Source: Neonectria sp. B-13
Taxonomy: Eukaryota; Ascomycota; Sordariomycetes; Hypocreales; Nectriaceae
Length of the DNA: 64,000 nt
Assembly: GCA_002682825.1 (NCBI GenBank)
Contig: NOKP01000019.1
Location: 682,001-746,000, forward strand
Direction: 5' to 3'
Every line of letters begins with the position of its first letter. The first letter of the stretch is position 1. Below, in pieces: positions 11,346 through 23,408 of this stretch. The notes below the pieces were generated by a model, which had not been told where the DNA came from, made no database searches, and saw nothing but the letters and a program-made list of their open reading frames with translations. Made by a program: the position numbers and the translations under genes.

Positions 11346-12694
11346 TTAAACTAGACTATTCTCCCGAAGCCCAACCAATGATAGATCCATACTTGAACTC
11401 ATGGGCACTTGCTTAAGAAGAAACTCAGTCAGTAAAGACTCTTCATCCAGTAGCACAGCCGCCATTGGGATGAATAAGAACTCGTGCCATTCGGGACCTA
11501 GTGTCTTGGCAATTTTATCCATATCTCCTCTTACAGCATCGTCGTACAGCCAGATAGATGGGAAGTATTGAAGAAAAGCCAAGTAATACGCCATAATTAT
11601 CAGCGCTCTCGGCCGTTCTTCACGGGCCAGTTTCACGAAGCCCTCCGAGACGCTCTCAAATGGCCATGCTTTGAGCTGAAACACGATTGAGAACCTCGTG
11701 TGTGGCTTCTGTAATGAATTGAACAGCTTCTCAACGCCTGATGCTGCTCGATAGAGGTCTTCCTGATATACCCAATCGTCATCGTCTTCGTCGATCCGAA
11801 GAAGTTCCTGGAGACTCAGAGGCATTGATGAAGGAATTTGTGAATCTCTGACGTTGAGTGTTGTATCAGTAAGCTCCATATCGTCGGCTCGAGAACTACT
11901 TCCTTGGGGCATGAAGGTGCGTGAGCCGATGGTCAACGCCAGAAAGTTTGTGAGCCATATCCCTGAGTACCCTGTGATCCGGTCGGCGGCAAAGGACGTC
12001 GCCGAGAGTAACAATGATGACATGCGGATGGCGCGCAAGTTGTTGTCTGAGACACTGGCGAGTTCCTCGCGAACGGCGCAGATAGCTTGATGCCGACACG
12101 TCGCCACGTCGAGTATGTTGACTGACTGAGGTTCAATACTGGCCATATGAATCAAAGCCACGAGGAGGACTGTGTCCAGTAGGAATGTGTGCTTGAACGC
12201 GAGTTCAGGGACGTCCACTTGCAAGCCGTGGACCAACCGTTCCTGCAGCTGGAACGCTACAGCGAAAGATTTCACGGTGGTTGTGCCGTAATGATGCATA
12301 AGACGGAGCTGCATCAAGTGCTTGCCGCCATAGTCGAAATGCCGAGGTAACTGATGATGAACATGGAGCGCAAGTTCCCGAGTCCCTGTGAGAGGACGCG
12401 AGGGAGCGGTGCTTGAGGGGGTTGCAGATGGGCTAAACCTCTCAGTGCTTGGTGTCTGATGCCTCGCATTGCTTGGCGTCTGGTGGATTCGCGATAGGTA
12501 GGTGCACTCGTCATTTCGTCGAGCGCAAGATGCGCACCTAGGTTTCACTTCATCGCACTGCCACGAAGTCAGCCTTGACCCTCTTGGAACATCTGTTGAT
12601 TATCGCGACTGGAGAGACATACCTTGACGCGTCTGACCTTGCAGTTAACGCATCCTTTCCTAGACTTGTTGTGAGATCGAATGGCCCGTACCAT
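11346..12694 (-). CDS. Zn2Cys6 transcription factor, about 427 aa
   Basis: A small first exon (12694..12623) encodes MVRAIRSHNKSRKGCVNCK and the start of the zinc cluster. It is followed by a 65-nt intron (12622..12558, GTATGT to GGCAG) and a second exon (12557..11346). Splicing yields the complete binuclear cluster, C-x2-C-x6-C then C-x2-C-x6-C, as CVNCKVRRVKCDEVKPRC plus ASCARRNDEC. Downstream comes a proline/serine/threonine-rich linker and a helical region typical of short sterol-uptake-regulator-like fungal factors (LQLRLMHHYGTTTVKSFA, then DTVLLVALIHMASIEP). There is no clear link to a neighbouring pathway: it faces away from the chitinase gene and is convergent with the RTA1-like gene. 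Confidence 0.8.
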
Positions 12695-13677
12695 TTTCCT
12701 GGGGTTTCAAAAGTCTGGCAGAGTGAGACTATGCTCTCTACTGGAGATCACACCAAAAGGGGGATGAGTTGCAAAATGGCCCACGAAGCACGACGATGGG
12801 GATTGAAGGAGCGTTTCATGCGAGCAATAAGGATGACTCAGCGTGTTGCGTACGTCGGCGACTGAAACATGGGCGCCTGGTAATTAGTACCCGCGAGCTG
12901 ATTGGGTCCCTGGGGTCCAAACAAACCACCCCTGACAAAAAAAGCAACAGGCCGTCCGTGCACTAGGGTTCGCTGAGCCAAACTCCCAGAGCTTCATTGC
13001 AGGAGCCGGATCAGGATATGCAGGCGGTAAGACCGCTCCGTACGTGTAGTAGATTTGGTGGGATTTGTGAGCATAGTGCCGTTAAATCCGAGCTTGAAAA
13101 TTAGCGAGCTTTATTTCCTGATCCAGGAAGCAGGATCGACATGGTAATTACTGCTGTGTCTCAGCGACTATGACCAGCAAAGGGAAAGTTGCTCACTTAC
13201 GTAGACATGCCCCACGATGCAGATTGTCGAGCAGAAGTAGTAACGAATCAACCGTGGACTCGAACAAAATTGTCAAATGCTGTTAGCAGCTGTAGGATAG
13301 CACATAATACGACATTAGCACACCGGGCAGAATGTCCAATGTAGACCACTCAGTACTGCATTTAGGTGATCCTCCCCTCAATCACTACGGTACACTCCAC
13401 ACCTTACCTTATTCAAACAACCCATTAGACGGCTACACTAATTCAAAAAGTAGAAGGATTCTTATTGCAAGGTAACTCGGTTACTGTCACGTATCTAGTA
13501 CCTAATTAGACTACGTCTTTTACATCACTCATTGTTTCGGTACTGAATCATGCTAAAGAAATAAATAACAGATCAAGGAGCGTATTTACAGATGAGAAGA
13601 TACAGACGAGACAACAACAACAACCTTACCACTATGAAATCAAATCCCCCATCTAGAAACGAAGCATCCAAAACCCC
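12695..13677. other. Intergenic, nothing recognised
   Basis: About 980 bases lie between the start of the Zn2Cys6 gene and the 3' end of the chitinase gene. Only short non-conserved frames are visible. It presumably contains the promoter of the Zn2Cys6 gene. Confidence 0.4.
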
Positions 13678-15090
<1,413 letters not shown>

Positions 15091-15247
15091 CGCAAGGTGT
15101 TTCACAAGAAAGCTGGACGTCGTGGTTCTTCGACTGAAGAAAAGGAGCAGAATAGAATAGAGTAGACTTGAGCGCTGAGAGTTTCAGTACTAGCTTACAA
15201 TGAGACAAGGAGCAATTAAGAACTGGCTTAAGAGGGTTCCGTTGGCT

Positions 15248-15255
15248 GTTATATA
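15248..15255 (-). promoter_or_regulatory. Likely TATA box of the chitinase gene
   Basis: TATATAAC on the minus strand lies about 160 bases upstream of the chitinase start codon. No other ATG occurs between it and the start used here, which supports the unusual signal-less N-terminus. This is inferred from position only. Confidence 0.4.
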
Positions 15256-16509
15256 CCTGTGGATTCGTTTTGGAAAGTCTTGGGCAAGTGCAGTTAGTGG
15301 CTTCCATCACCAGCATCATGCCAAACCTTGGCAGTTGCTTTCAGAATACTATCCGAAGACAATGCTAGCGGTGTTACGTTCCAAACGATGGATGTATCAT
15401 GCTACCTAGTCCCTTGAGCTCGTCTGATACAGAATTGGGCCAATGGCCAACGAAGATTTGAAGAGTTTTGATAAAGGCCCGAAATTTTAATCACGAGACG
15501 CCTCGAGATAGCAACGTTACTTTCCATCTCTTCCAACATTAAATGTTCATACATAACAAACCGCAAGAGTGAACGCGGGGTTGAGACATATTGGGGAGGT
15601 GGTCATAAATGCAACAACGTCTTCTCAGAGCTTCGAAACCTTAGGATCTGGTGCTACCATACGGTCACGGCCTCGACTTCCACATGATAGTTTCGGTGGA
15701 CAGATAGATCGACCAGACAAGGGTCACGCCCTTTCATCTTGCAGCCATCGAGATGCGACGGCAGTGGAATGAACATGCTGGGCATTCTGCAGAATAGGAA
15801 ATTATATATGTCATGTGGCGCTAACAGGGATTAGAAGATTCCTGGTGATCATGGCAGCGAGAGAAATAGCGCCTAGCTGACTAGTCATGGGATGGGATGA
15901 AGAGTTGGTGTGGAGGGCGGGATGCTGGGTCCGTGGGATACCGTTACATTTGAGGCAGAGCATCGAATGGCAATAGCCAATAGCACAGAAGGAGAGACAG
16001 ATAGCCGCTAGGATAACTTAAAATCCCCCGCGTGTCCACTCTACTTGTAGTGGACTTTTAGGGGCAAGTGTAGTAGATAGTGAGAGTTCTGAGACTCGGT
16101 TCTTCAGGCGGCCTTAGCGGTGTTTGGGGGTTTGTAAGCTAAGATGTATTATTGGTGCTGACTCGAGTTCCCGGAGAGCCTGCGTAAATCACAGGTTTTC
16201 TATTCTCCCTCTTTTAATTGGCGGGCTTTCTTAAACCTCTTTTCCTCATCCACACACCTGTGTGTTGTTTATGCAGTCGCTCACGCCAAGGCCTTCCCCG
16301 GGCGCATAGGCATCATCTTCATTCAGATACCCCAGCTTTATTTGAACACGAACTTAGCCTCAATGCTTAACACGTCAGCCTGTAGAACTTCGCATTGGCA
16401 ATTGGAATTATTCTCGGAAGACAAACTAGTATAATTCTTTTACATGAGCCACATTGCAGACGCACCGCCCGAAGTAGCGGCTGCTGAAATCTTCGTAGCT
16501 GTGCTGTGT
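15256..16509. other. Intergenic, nothing recognised
   Basis: About 1.25 kb lies between the chitinase promoter and the 3' end of the FAD monooxygenase gene. No conserved coding sequence, tRNA or repeat was recognised on either strand. Confidence 0.4.
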
Positions 16510-17745
16510 CTAGTATATGTACTGCGGCAATGGAAAATCCTCGTCACTCTGCTTCAATTTGTTCGCCAACCACGGAATTGCCGCAAGCTTAGACACGACC
16601 TTGGAGAGAGTCCAGACAAAGGATTGGAACAGCCATCTCTTCCACGCTGTCTCGGGGTGTGCAACGGCTGGAATAAAGAAGGGGATCTTCTGCGTCTCCT
16701 CGACAAATGGGCGGAAGGTTCTTTCGTATGCCTCCAGCGCCTTGGAAGGGTGTTCGCCGTCGTTGAGCTGGCTCAGTTCGCCCGCAAGGACGTAGGCTCC
16801 AGTGATGGCCAGAGAAGTGCCCATCCCCGTGAGCGGCGTCGGAGCATAGGCGGCGTCTCCGAGGCAGACGACGCGAGAGTTGGACCATTTCGACATCTTG
16901 ATCTGTTGGATGGCGTGGAAGTAGAAATCGGGGGCTTGATCCATGTCGTCCAGAACCCTGTGCGCCTCCCATCCTGCGTCTGCAAACCCCCGTCTCAGGA
17001 GGTCTTGTTGCGTCTGTCTGTCACTCTTAGATGCTTCCGTCCACACTCTTGTCTGGGCGTCATTGCACGGCATGTGTGTGACCATGGCCCTGATGGTGCC
17101 GTGTGGGTCGGGTCTAAGCGTGAGGAGCCTTGACTGAAGGGCCATGTAGATGTTCCACCAGTCATTGTCGCTGGGCAAGCGTGGAATAGTCCAGTAAGCG
17201 ACATACATGCCCATATCGACCACCTGAACGTCGTCTGGAGGGAAGCACTGCTTTCGAACCTTTGACCACTGACCGTCTGCAGCGATCAAGAGGTCGAACT
17301 CTTGCACCTCCCCATTACTCAATCTGACCTTTACAGAGTCGTGATTATTTGAGATAACTTCCGACATCGTGGTTCCGAGCAAGTAGTTGACATTCGGATC
17401 ATCTTTCGTAGACTCATAGAGCACCATTGCCAAGTCTCCACGAAGGATCTCGAATTCGGAAGTGAGCGTTGCAGAGGAGCCCTCCTTGACGGGAAAGAGT
17501 GCAAATGGGCGTCCGTCTGAGTCGATGAACTGTGTACCCTTTTCCGTTGTGTTGAATCGTCGAATTTGATCCATGAGCCCCATCTTCTTGATGACTGTGA
17601 GTGCGCTGCCCTGGATATCGACATTCTGCCCATGTGGGAGGAGAGATTGGCTCTTCTCGACAATGGTAATGTTTGCGCCAGCCTTTGCCAGGAACCACGC
17701 AAGCGTGGGCCCCGCGATTCCCGCTCCACTGATCAGGACGCGCAT
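16510..17745 (-). CDS. FAD-dependent aromatic-ring-type monooxygenase, 411 aa
   Basis: This is a single-exon class A flavin monooxygenase (PHBH/UbiH-like fold) that would hydroxylate or epoxidise a small substrate with NAD(P)H and O2. The Rossmann dinucleotide motif MRVLISGAGIAGPTLAW is at the N-terminus with the following acidic strand ITIVEKS. The DG motif appears as LLIAADGQWSKVRKQC in the middle. The GD motif that binds the FAD ribityl chain appears as VVCLGDAAYAPTPLTGMGTS. Length matches the small fungal members used in secondary metabolism and xenobiotic breakdown. The start at 17745 gives the FAD motif at the usual distance from the N-terminus. A role in the neighbouring metabolite locus is possible but not shown. 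Confidence 0.85.
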   Translation of the reverse strand: MRVLISGAGIAGPTLAWFLAKAGANITIVEKSQSLLPHGQNVDIQGSALTVIKKMGLMDQIRRFNTTEKGTQFIDSDGRPFALFPVKEGSSATLTSEFEILRGDLAMVLYESTKDDPNVNYLLGTTMSEVISNNHDSVKVRLSNGEVQEFDLLIAADGQWSKVRKQCFPPDDVQVVDMGMYVAYWTIPRLPSDNDWWNIYMALQSRLLTLRPDPHGTIRAMVTHMPCNDAQTRVWTEASKSDRQTQQDLLRRGFADAGWEAHRVLDDMDQAPDFYFHAIQQIKMSKWSNSRVVCLGDAAYAPTPLTGMGTSLAITGAYVLAGELSQLNDGEHPSKALEAYERTFRPFVEETQKIPFFIPAVAHPETAWKRWLFQSFVWTLSKVVSKLAAIPWLANKLKQSDEDFPLPQYIY

Positions 17746-17974
17746 ATCAAGTCGATGTGGTCACTTTCTGGGATGTTGATGTGAAGGGAAATCGGGTCGA
17801 AGGTGATGATGTATTGTGGTGGAGGTTACAATGTTGATTATTGACCGAGAATTGTATTTATACATCTAGACGAAGTGGCTTAGACCTAGTAAGAATACTT
17901 CCGGGGCTCAAGCAAAGAGCATTTACTCGGAGTTCTGGACTCGCATGTTCCTGTTGCCGGTTTCTCGTCCCTGT

Positions 17975-18010
17975 CCAATTTCGGGCCCGAAATCCCGAGT
18001 GACCCGAGCG
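17975..18010. repeat. 36-bp repeat with 16-bp palindrome, copy 1
   Basis: These 36 bases recur exactly at 63895..63930 in the same orientation. The first part contains the perfect palindrome ATTTCGGGCCCGAAAT (17978..17993). Similarity continues less exactly for about 15-20 bases beyond (ccgagcgac-rich). The repeat lies in the promoter-side intergenic space of the FAD monooxygenase gene. Confidence 0.85.
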
Positions 18011-19080
18011 ACCGAGCGACGACGGTGAGGCTAGGCAGCGTTCCCGAGGCCAAGTCGCTCGAGCGTACTCTAGAGTAAGACACAGCTCGTGTTTACCAGG
18101 TCTTTTAGGGGTCCGTGAGACAGACAGATCAAAAGATGGGAAAAGGTCGAGAAACCGAAGTAGTGGGTTAAGCTAGCTACGGGGGGGACGATCCCTTATG
18201 TACACAGTGATATTGTTCCCTTCCTTTTTATCCATTTCCATAAATGCGTTGGCATAGCTGTTATTACGCTGGATGCTTGCTTGTTAGATGTCTGCTGCCG
18301 TGACTGGAACGTGACGTCTTGAGTAAACCACTTTCAACAGCTCATGATGAAGTTTCAGTCTTAACACGCAACACCCGGTTCCCTCCTTCGCCGTCATCCA
18401 TCAAGATCGACCACCGACGGAGCACGGTGTCACGACCTTTTCGGGCTCCTCAAAACAGTCTGGCTTGTGAGTATGTGTTTTGAAATAGACAAGACCTAAA
18501 TGATGAGTTGTTCGATCAGCCGAGGCCCCAGTTTCCCGAAAACTTGTCGTACTAGCCTTGTCAGCATCCATCCCAAGCTTTGCAAGATCATGTCATACAT
18601 TGTTCCTCTCTTCGTTTTCGAGAAACCTCTTTGAAGTCGATACAGTCGAGTCGGCCTCAGCATCAGATGTCCCCTGGGTAGATTTACAAGACAATGCGCA
18701 CGGTGGAGGACAGTTACCGAAGCTCAAGTTCCCAGGGATGCTTTTCCTTCCTAGCTAGTTAAGAACGGACACATAAAAAGAGCGATGTTCGCTCCCATAG
18801 AGCTCTGAATTGGCAACTCGTGTCTCTCCTTCCATATCCCGATAAGCAACTCCAAAGAACAGTGACAGAGTCTCATCACCAAATCAGGCAGCTGGATCGG
18901 CAATATGCATGACAAAGTCTTGGAAGTGTTTCAGAAGCTGTTGCTTGTATTGTTCATCTGGCTCCATGCGGATTTCGATGGCCTCAGTGCCGACCTCTTC
19001 CTGGAAATCAAAGTTGGACCACAGACTGAACCCTTCAAAACTATTTGTCCAGTTCAAGACATGATCAAGCACTCCTCAGC
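18011..19080. other. Intergenic, nothing firmly recognised
   Basis: About 1.07 kb lies between the FAD monooxygenase promoter and the 3' end of the thioesterase gene. A 62-codon open stretch on the minus strand near 19072..18884 has protein-like composition but no ATG, so it is not called as a gene. Confidence 0.35.
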
Positions 19081-20111
19081 TCATTGCCCAGACCTAACCA
19101 GCGAGTCAAGAATCTCCAATCCTTGATTCAGTCGCGTCGTCACTTGTTCAATCTGTCAAACTGTCAGGTCAAGATCCTCATGATGGCCCTCTGGTGAGCC
19201 CACCTTTTTGTCGTCGAGTGGGTCGAACATGTCGAAGTGCCCCGAGTCAATGTCAAGCGTAGCCTTGATAAAACTAGGGTACCTGCCCTCCCAGCCTAGC
19301 AGAGGCTCATCTCGGAACAGATCAACGGTGCAGTCCCGATCAGCGCCGGTGGGATTTTTGGATCGGCCGAGGCCCCGCATAATGAAACCCGGGGGAGGGC
19401 TGGTGCCATCGTCCGAAGACTCAGGATGATCAAATGTCTTACAGTTCCTGACTACCCACTCGCCCGTAAGTAGCAGGTGTAGAGCCTGCCCCGGTGCAAC
19501 GTCAAAGTGCTTGTTTGCTGCCGTGAGCTTCAAGGGCTTGCCTCCGCTCGCGGGCCCTATCCAGCTCGGCAGCTCCCAGCTGTCGAGATAGGCCTCGCAG
19601 TTTTCCAATGATCTTTGTATTAGCGTCGGCAAGTGACTAAAGTCTGGGTCCAGTGGTGGGCTCTCAAGATTGACACTGGGGATGTGGTAGGGCGTATCGA
19701 TGAGTACGGTGCCAGCGATGGTGAAGAGGGCGGTAGGATCATCTGCGATCATTCGCGACATAGTCACAGCCAGGAGACCACCAAGGGACCAACCTATGAC
19801 GGTAGTCAGAGAGGCCAGCTCTGCTCGAGCAGAGTCATATGAAGCAACTCACCCCCTAGCAGAATCTTTCCACGGATACCGGCGTCTCGCACCAGGGCAA
19901 TATAATGCCATGCCATCTCATCCATACCACCCGGCCACCTCTTGCCCTCCCAATAGTTGGGGTCATGCATGGCCCAGACATCGCGATTCAGGTTCCCAAT
20001 GCAAAAATACGCGAATGTAGTGCCGCCTCCATCATGGATTAGCACCAAAGGCAGGCTGGCGCTCTTCCGAACGGTCTGCAGCTTGGTCGGATTCAGGCCT
20101 CTGGGGAGCAT
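19081..20111 (-). CDS. Free-standing thioesterase (alpha/beta hydrolase), about 306 aa
   Basis: This is a stand-alone relative of the thioesterase domains that release polyketides or peptides from carrier proteins. Exons 20111..19853, 19793..19204 and 19152..19081 are separated by introns with GTGAGT/GTGGGC donors and ATAG/ACAG acceptors. The first join reconstitutes the nucleophile elbow GGWSLGG (G-x-S-x-G). LPLVLIHDGGGTTFAYF supplies the oxyanion-hole strand, and DSGHFDMFDP near the C-terminus provides the catalytic histidine. The last exon adds LNQGLEILDSLVRSGQ, the usual terminal helix. Because neither NRPS in the window has its own release domain, this enzyme is a candidate off-loading or editing thioesterase, though it lies about 15 kb from the nearer synthetase. 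Confidence 0.8.
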
Positions 20112-21201
20112 GACGATTGGTAGGCAGTGTCTAACCTCTGTCCTGGAAACTTGTTGGATCTGTCTAACCTGCTTCTTACGGAGCCTGTCAGGGCTCCTGG
20201 TAAAAAAACAGAGTGGTTACAGAATCACGTGAGAGCTACACTGATGAGGGGTGTCCTCGGCCCTTGTTGCCATCTGCCGGCCCCCCTGGAAGTAACCGGT
20301 AACTACCTAATGGGGACCGGTGAAGACCTCGTCGACAAGAGACGCGAATTGTTGGCGAGGATTGAGCAGGTGGCGAAAGTCGCACTTGGCCAGCTTCGTG
20401 TTTGCCTGTCACCGAGGTTGCTGAATCGCTCAAAGTGGCATCAATCCTTGCATATCACGCGGAGCTCTTGTATCCGGATCGGCGGTGAGATGTCCTGGAT
20501 GATGCAGCTGAATTGTCCACTCCGATGCTAGTAACATGCCTGATGACGATTAGAAAACAGTAGTAGATCGAGAGGTCGTAAAGAGAGTCAAATTGATGTT
20601 GTCAAAGCTGGGTTCCAAGCACCCCCCGGGTCCAGTTTTATCTGTGCTGGTGTGGTGCCTTCCAGGTACCTCCTTCCTCCCGGTTCCAGCAGGGCGTCTT
20701 GCCGCTGCTCCACCCATATACTAGGCCATCGGGGAATGGGGTCCGCGCAGGGCCAGCTCCAGGTTTGCCCCTGCTCAGAGAGGCGTTGAGCCGTGGGACG
20801 GCACGGGATGATGCAGGACGGGCCTCATCAGTACTAGTGCTGACAGGGGCCTCTCGACTGGGGTGTTCATCTAGAAAGCTGCAACGTGGGGTTACACTTG
20901 CCGGTACTCGTCCCTCCCTGACCACCCCTACAGTCTGCGAATGCTACTATACTAACTATATGAGCACGTACTCTGTACTACAACTACTACTCGTTTGTAG
21001 AGTGTCTCACAAGTCCCCATCCCTTCACTACCTACAACTGATGCCCCAGAGAAAATTCCGTTCAGGCAGCCGACATGTTACGTACATAGACGGGCAGCAA
21101 CGCCGGCTCAATACCACTGTTAAAAATTGCAAGGCTGCCCGGTTACAACCTGTTTGCCAACCCAGCGCGCTATTGCATGACCATTACGGCAGCACGCGAC
21201 A
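20112..21201. other. Divergent intergenic region
   Basis: About 1.1 kb lies between the divergent thioesterase and GMC oxidoreductase genes. Two GC-rich blocks occur at about 20620-20920, but no gene, tRNA or clear repeat is recognised. It likely acts as a bidirectional promoter. Confidence 0.4.
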
Positions 21202-23094
21202 ATGAGACCGACAACAACGCTCCTGACAGCCACGGCTGGTCTTTGCCTGGCCGCCGAGTCGTTCGACTATGTGATTGTCGGCGGTGGCACATGCGGCCTC
21301 GTGCTGGCCAACCGCCTCTCGCAGGACCCGGCGACGACAGTGGCCGTCATTGACCCGGGGGCAGACGCGCGCTCCAATCCGCTTGTCCGAGAGCCGGCCC
21401 CGTCTCTGCCGCTCTTTCAATCTTTGCTCACCAACTGGGACTATCAGACACTTCCTCAGGCCAATGCCTCGGGCCGCTCTCTCGAGATTCACTCAGGCAA
21501 GGGGCTTGGCGGCTCTAGCCTCATCAACGGTAATGGTTCTAGGACTCACTACATGGCCTCAATCGTCTAACCAACAAGAATAATAGGCATGGCCTATGTC
21601 CGTGGCGACAAGGCCCAATTCGATGCCTGGGAAGACCTTGGCAATCCCGGATGGAACTGGCAAGAGCTCTGGCCCTACTTCAAGAAGGTCGAGAAGATGT
21701 TTGCGCCCGAACCCTGGCAGGTCGAGCTCGGCGCTTCCATCAAGCCCGAGAACCACGGCTTCGACGGCGAGCTGCACGTAGGCTACGCCATGACACGCCA
21801 GAACAGCTCCTTCTACCACGCCGTCCAACAGTCTTGGGCAAAGCTCGGCCAGCCCGTCAACGACGACGTGAATAGCGGATCCACCAGAGGCTTCGATGTC
21901 TGCCCGCAGACGATTGATCCCGAGCTGAACCAACGATGGGACTCGGCTTCAGCCTTTCTCTGGCCTGTCGCCGGCCGCCCCAACTTGCATCTCATCAACG
22001 GCACGGCTACGAGGGTCGTGTGGGTAAGTGACAAGAACACGCGAGACGGCGGTTATGCCGAGGCATCGGGCGTCGAGTACGTGACGCCAGATGGGCAGCG
22101 CCGCACCGCCCTTGCATCGCGCGAGGTGATTCTTTCGGCCGGCACGTTCCGTACACCCCTGATTCTCGAGCGCTCCGGCGTCGGGAACCCGCGCCTACTC
22201 AAGGAAATGGGCATTGAGCCCATGGTTGACTTGCCCGGCGTGGGCGAGAACCTCGTCGACCAGTCCAACACGCCCATCATGTTCAGGGCCAGGGATCACC
22301 TCCACGGTGGCACTCCCTACGTTTCATTCGCGACGGCTGCCGATCTCTTTGGCTCCAACACAAGTCAAATAGCCGCCGAGTCGCGGCGTAGTCTTGGTCG
22401 GTGGGCGCGGCAGGTGGCCATGTCGAACCCCGGCGTCCCCAGCGCGGCGGCCATCGAGCGCATCTTCCGGATCCAGCACGACCTCATCTTCAACAAGGGG
22501 GTGACGCTCTCGGAGATTTTCACCACGACGTACGCTGGTGTCGTTGTTTCGACCGCCGCCAACCTGCTCCCCTTCAGCCGCGGAAGCATCCACCTACTCG
22601 CCGGCAATGACAACTCGGCCGTGCCGGACACGCCGGCCATTGATCCCAAGTACTTGTCTGTTGACTTTGACATGGCCTCACAAGTCGCCGCGGGCCGCCT
22701 TGCTTCCCGCCTGTCGACCACACCGCCGATGAGCGACCTGGCTGCAGGCGCCTTGCTCCCGCCTGACGAAACGGACGACAGTACTCCGCCTCCGCCAGTC
22801 GACAGTGCCGATGAGCAGTGGCGGCAGTGGACGGCCGAGGCCTTGTCGTCCAATTGGCACTCGATGGGCACGGCGTCCATGATGGCGCGGGAGCTGGGCG
22901 GCGTCGTCGACCCGAGGCTCGCCGTGTATGGAACGCGGGGACTACGGGTCGTAGATGCATCGATGCTGCCGATGCAATTCAGTGGACACCCAATGGCGAC
23001 TCTATATGCCATTACTGATAGGGCGGCTGACATGATCAAGAGCGATGCCAGCTCCTTTGATGCTGGAAACGAGCCTGGTTTTCTCGAGCTGTAG
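21202..23094 (+). CDS. Secreted GMC-family oxidoreductase, about 611 aa
   Basis: This is a glucose-methanol-choline family flavoprotein that would oxidise an alcohol or hydroxy group. Two exons, 21202..21529 and 21587..23094, are joined by a 57-nt intron (GTAATG to AATAG). The join restores GGSSLINGMAYVRGD, a GMC signature. A short hydrophobic leader (MRPTTTLLTATAGLCLAAES) suggests secretion. The FAD-binding motif is FDYVIVGGGTCGLVLANRL. The second GMC signature is the block REVILSAGTFRTPLILERSG. Active-site histidines are in NWHSMGTASM and FSGHPMATL. GMC enzymes of this type catalyse late oxidation or cyclisation in several fungal metabolite pathways. It is convergent with the glycosyltransferase gene. 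Confidence 0.88.
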
Positions 23095-23183
23095 TAATTT
23101 ATTTCGCTTAGTGGATGGATCGATTACTGTCATCATCGGAGTGACGATTTTTGACCATGTTGAATTTAGTAGAACGATACTCG

Positions 23184-23207
23184 TGATGATGATGATGATG
23201 ATGATGG
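23184..23207 (+). repeat. (TGA)8 microsatellite
   Basis: About eight perfect trinucleotide repeats lie in the short intergenic space downstream of the GMC oxidoreductase stop codon. Confidence 0.9.
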
Positions 23208-23408
23208 AGCAACAAAGCTACGTGCGAGACCCTCACTGCGATCTTCGCCTTGCCCTTGCATTTTGGCCCGCATTATTTTAGACACCCATGAGACCCAGCC
23301 CGGTCAACGACTCGTCGAGTCGATTACAGCGCCTCGCGCCGTTTCGCAGCACGTCCATCTCCTGGTTCAAGGCCCATCAGTGCGGTCCAGCATATTCTGT
23401 AGTCGAGG

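Noticed and set aside
16444..17133. A 229-codon plus-strand frame
   Set aside because: It lies antisense inside the FAD monooxygenase gene, whose conserved motifs are on the other strand.
18884..19072. A 62-codon minus-strand frame with protein-like composition (LNWTNSFEGFSLWSNFDF) next to the thioesterase gene, faintly reminiscent of NRPS condensation-domain ends
   Set aside because: It has no ATG (the first codon is GTG), lies after the thioesterase stop codon, and the similarity is too weak to name. A protein search would decide.
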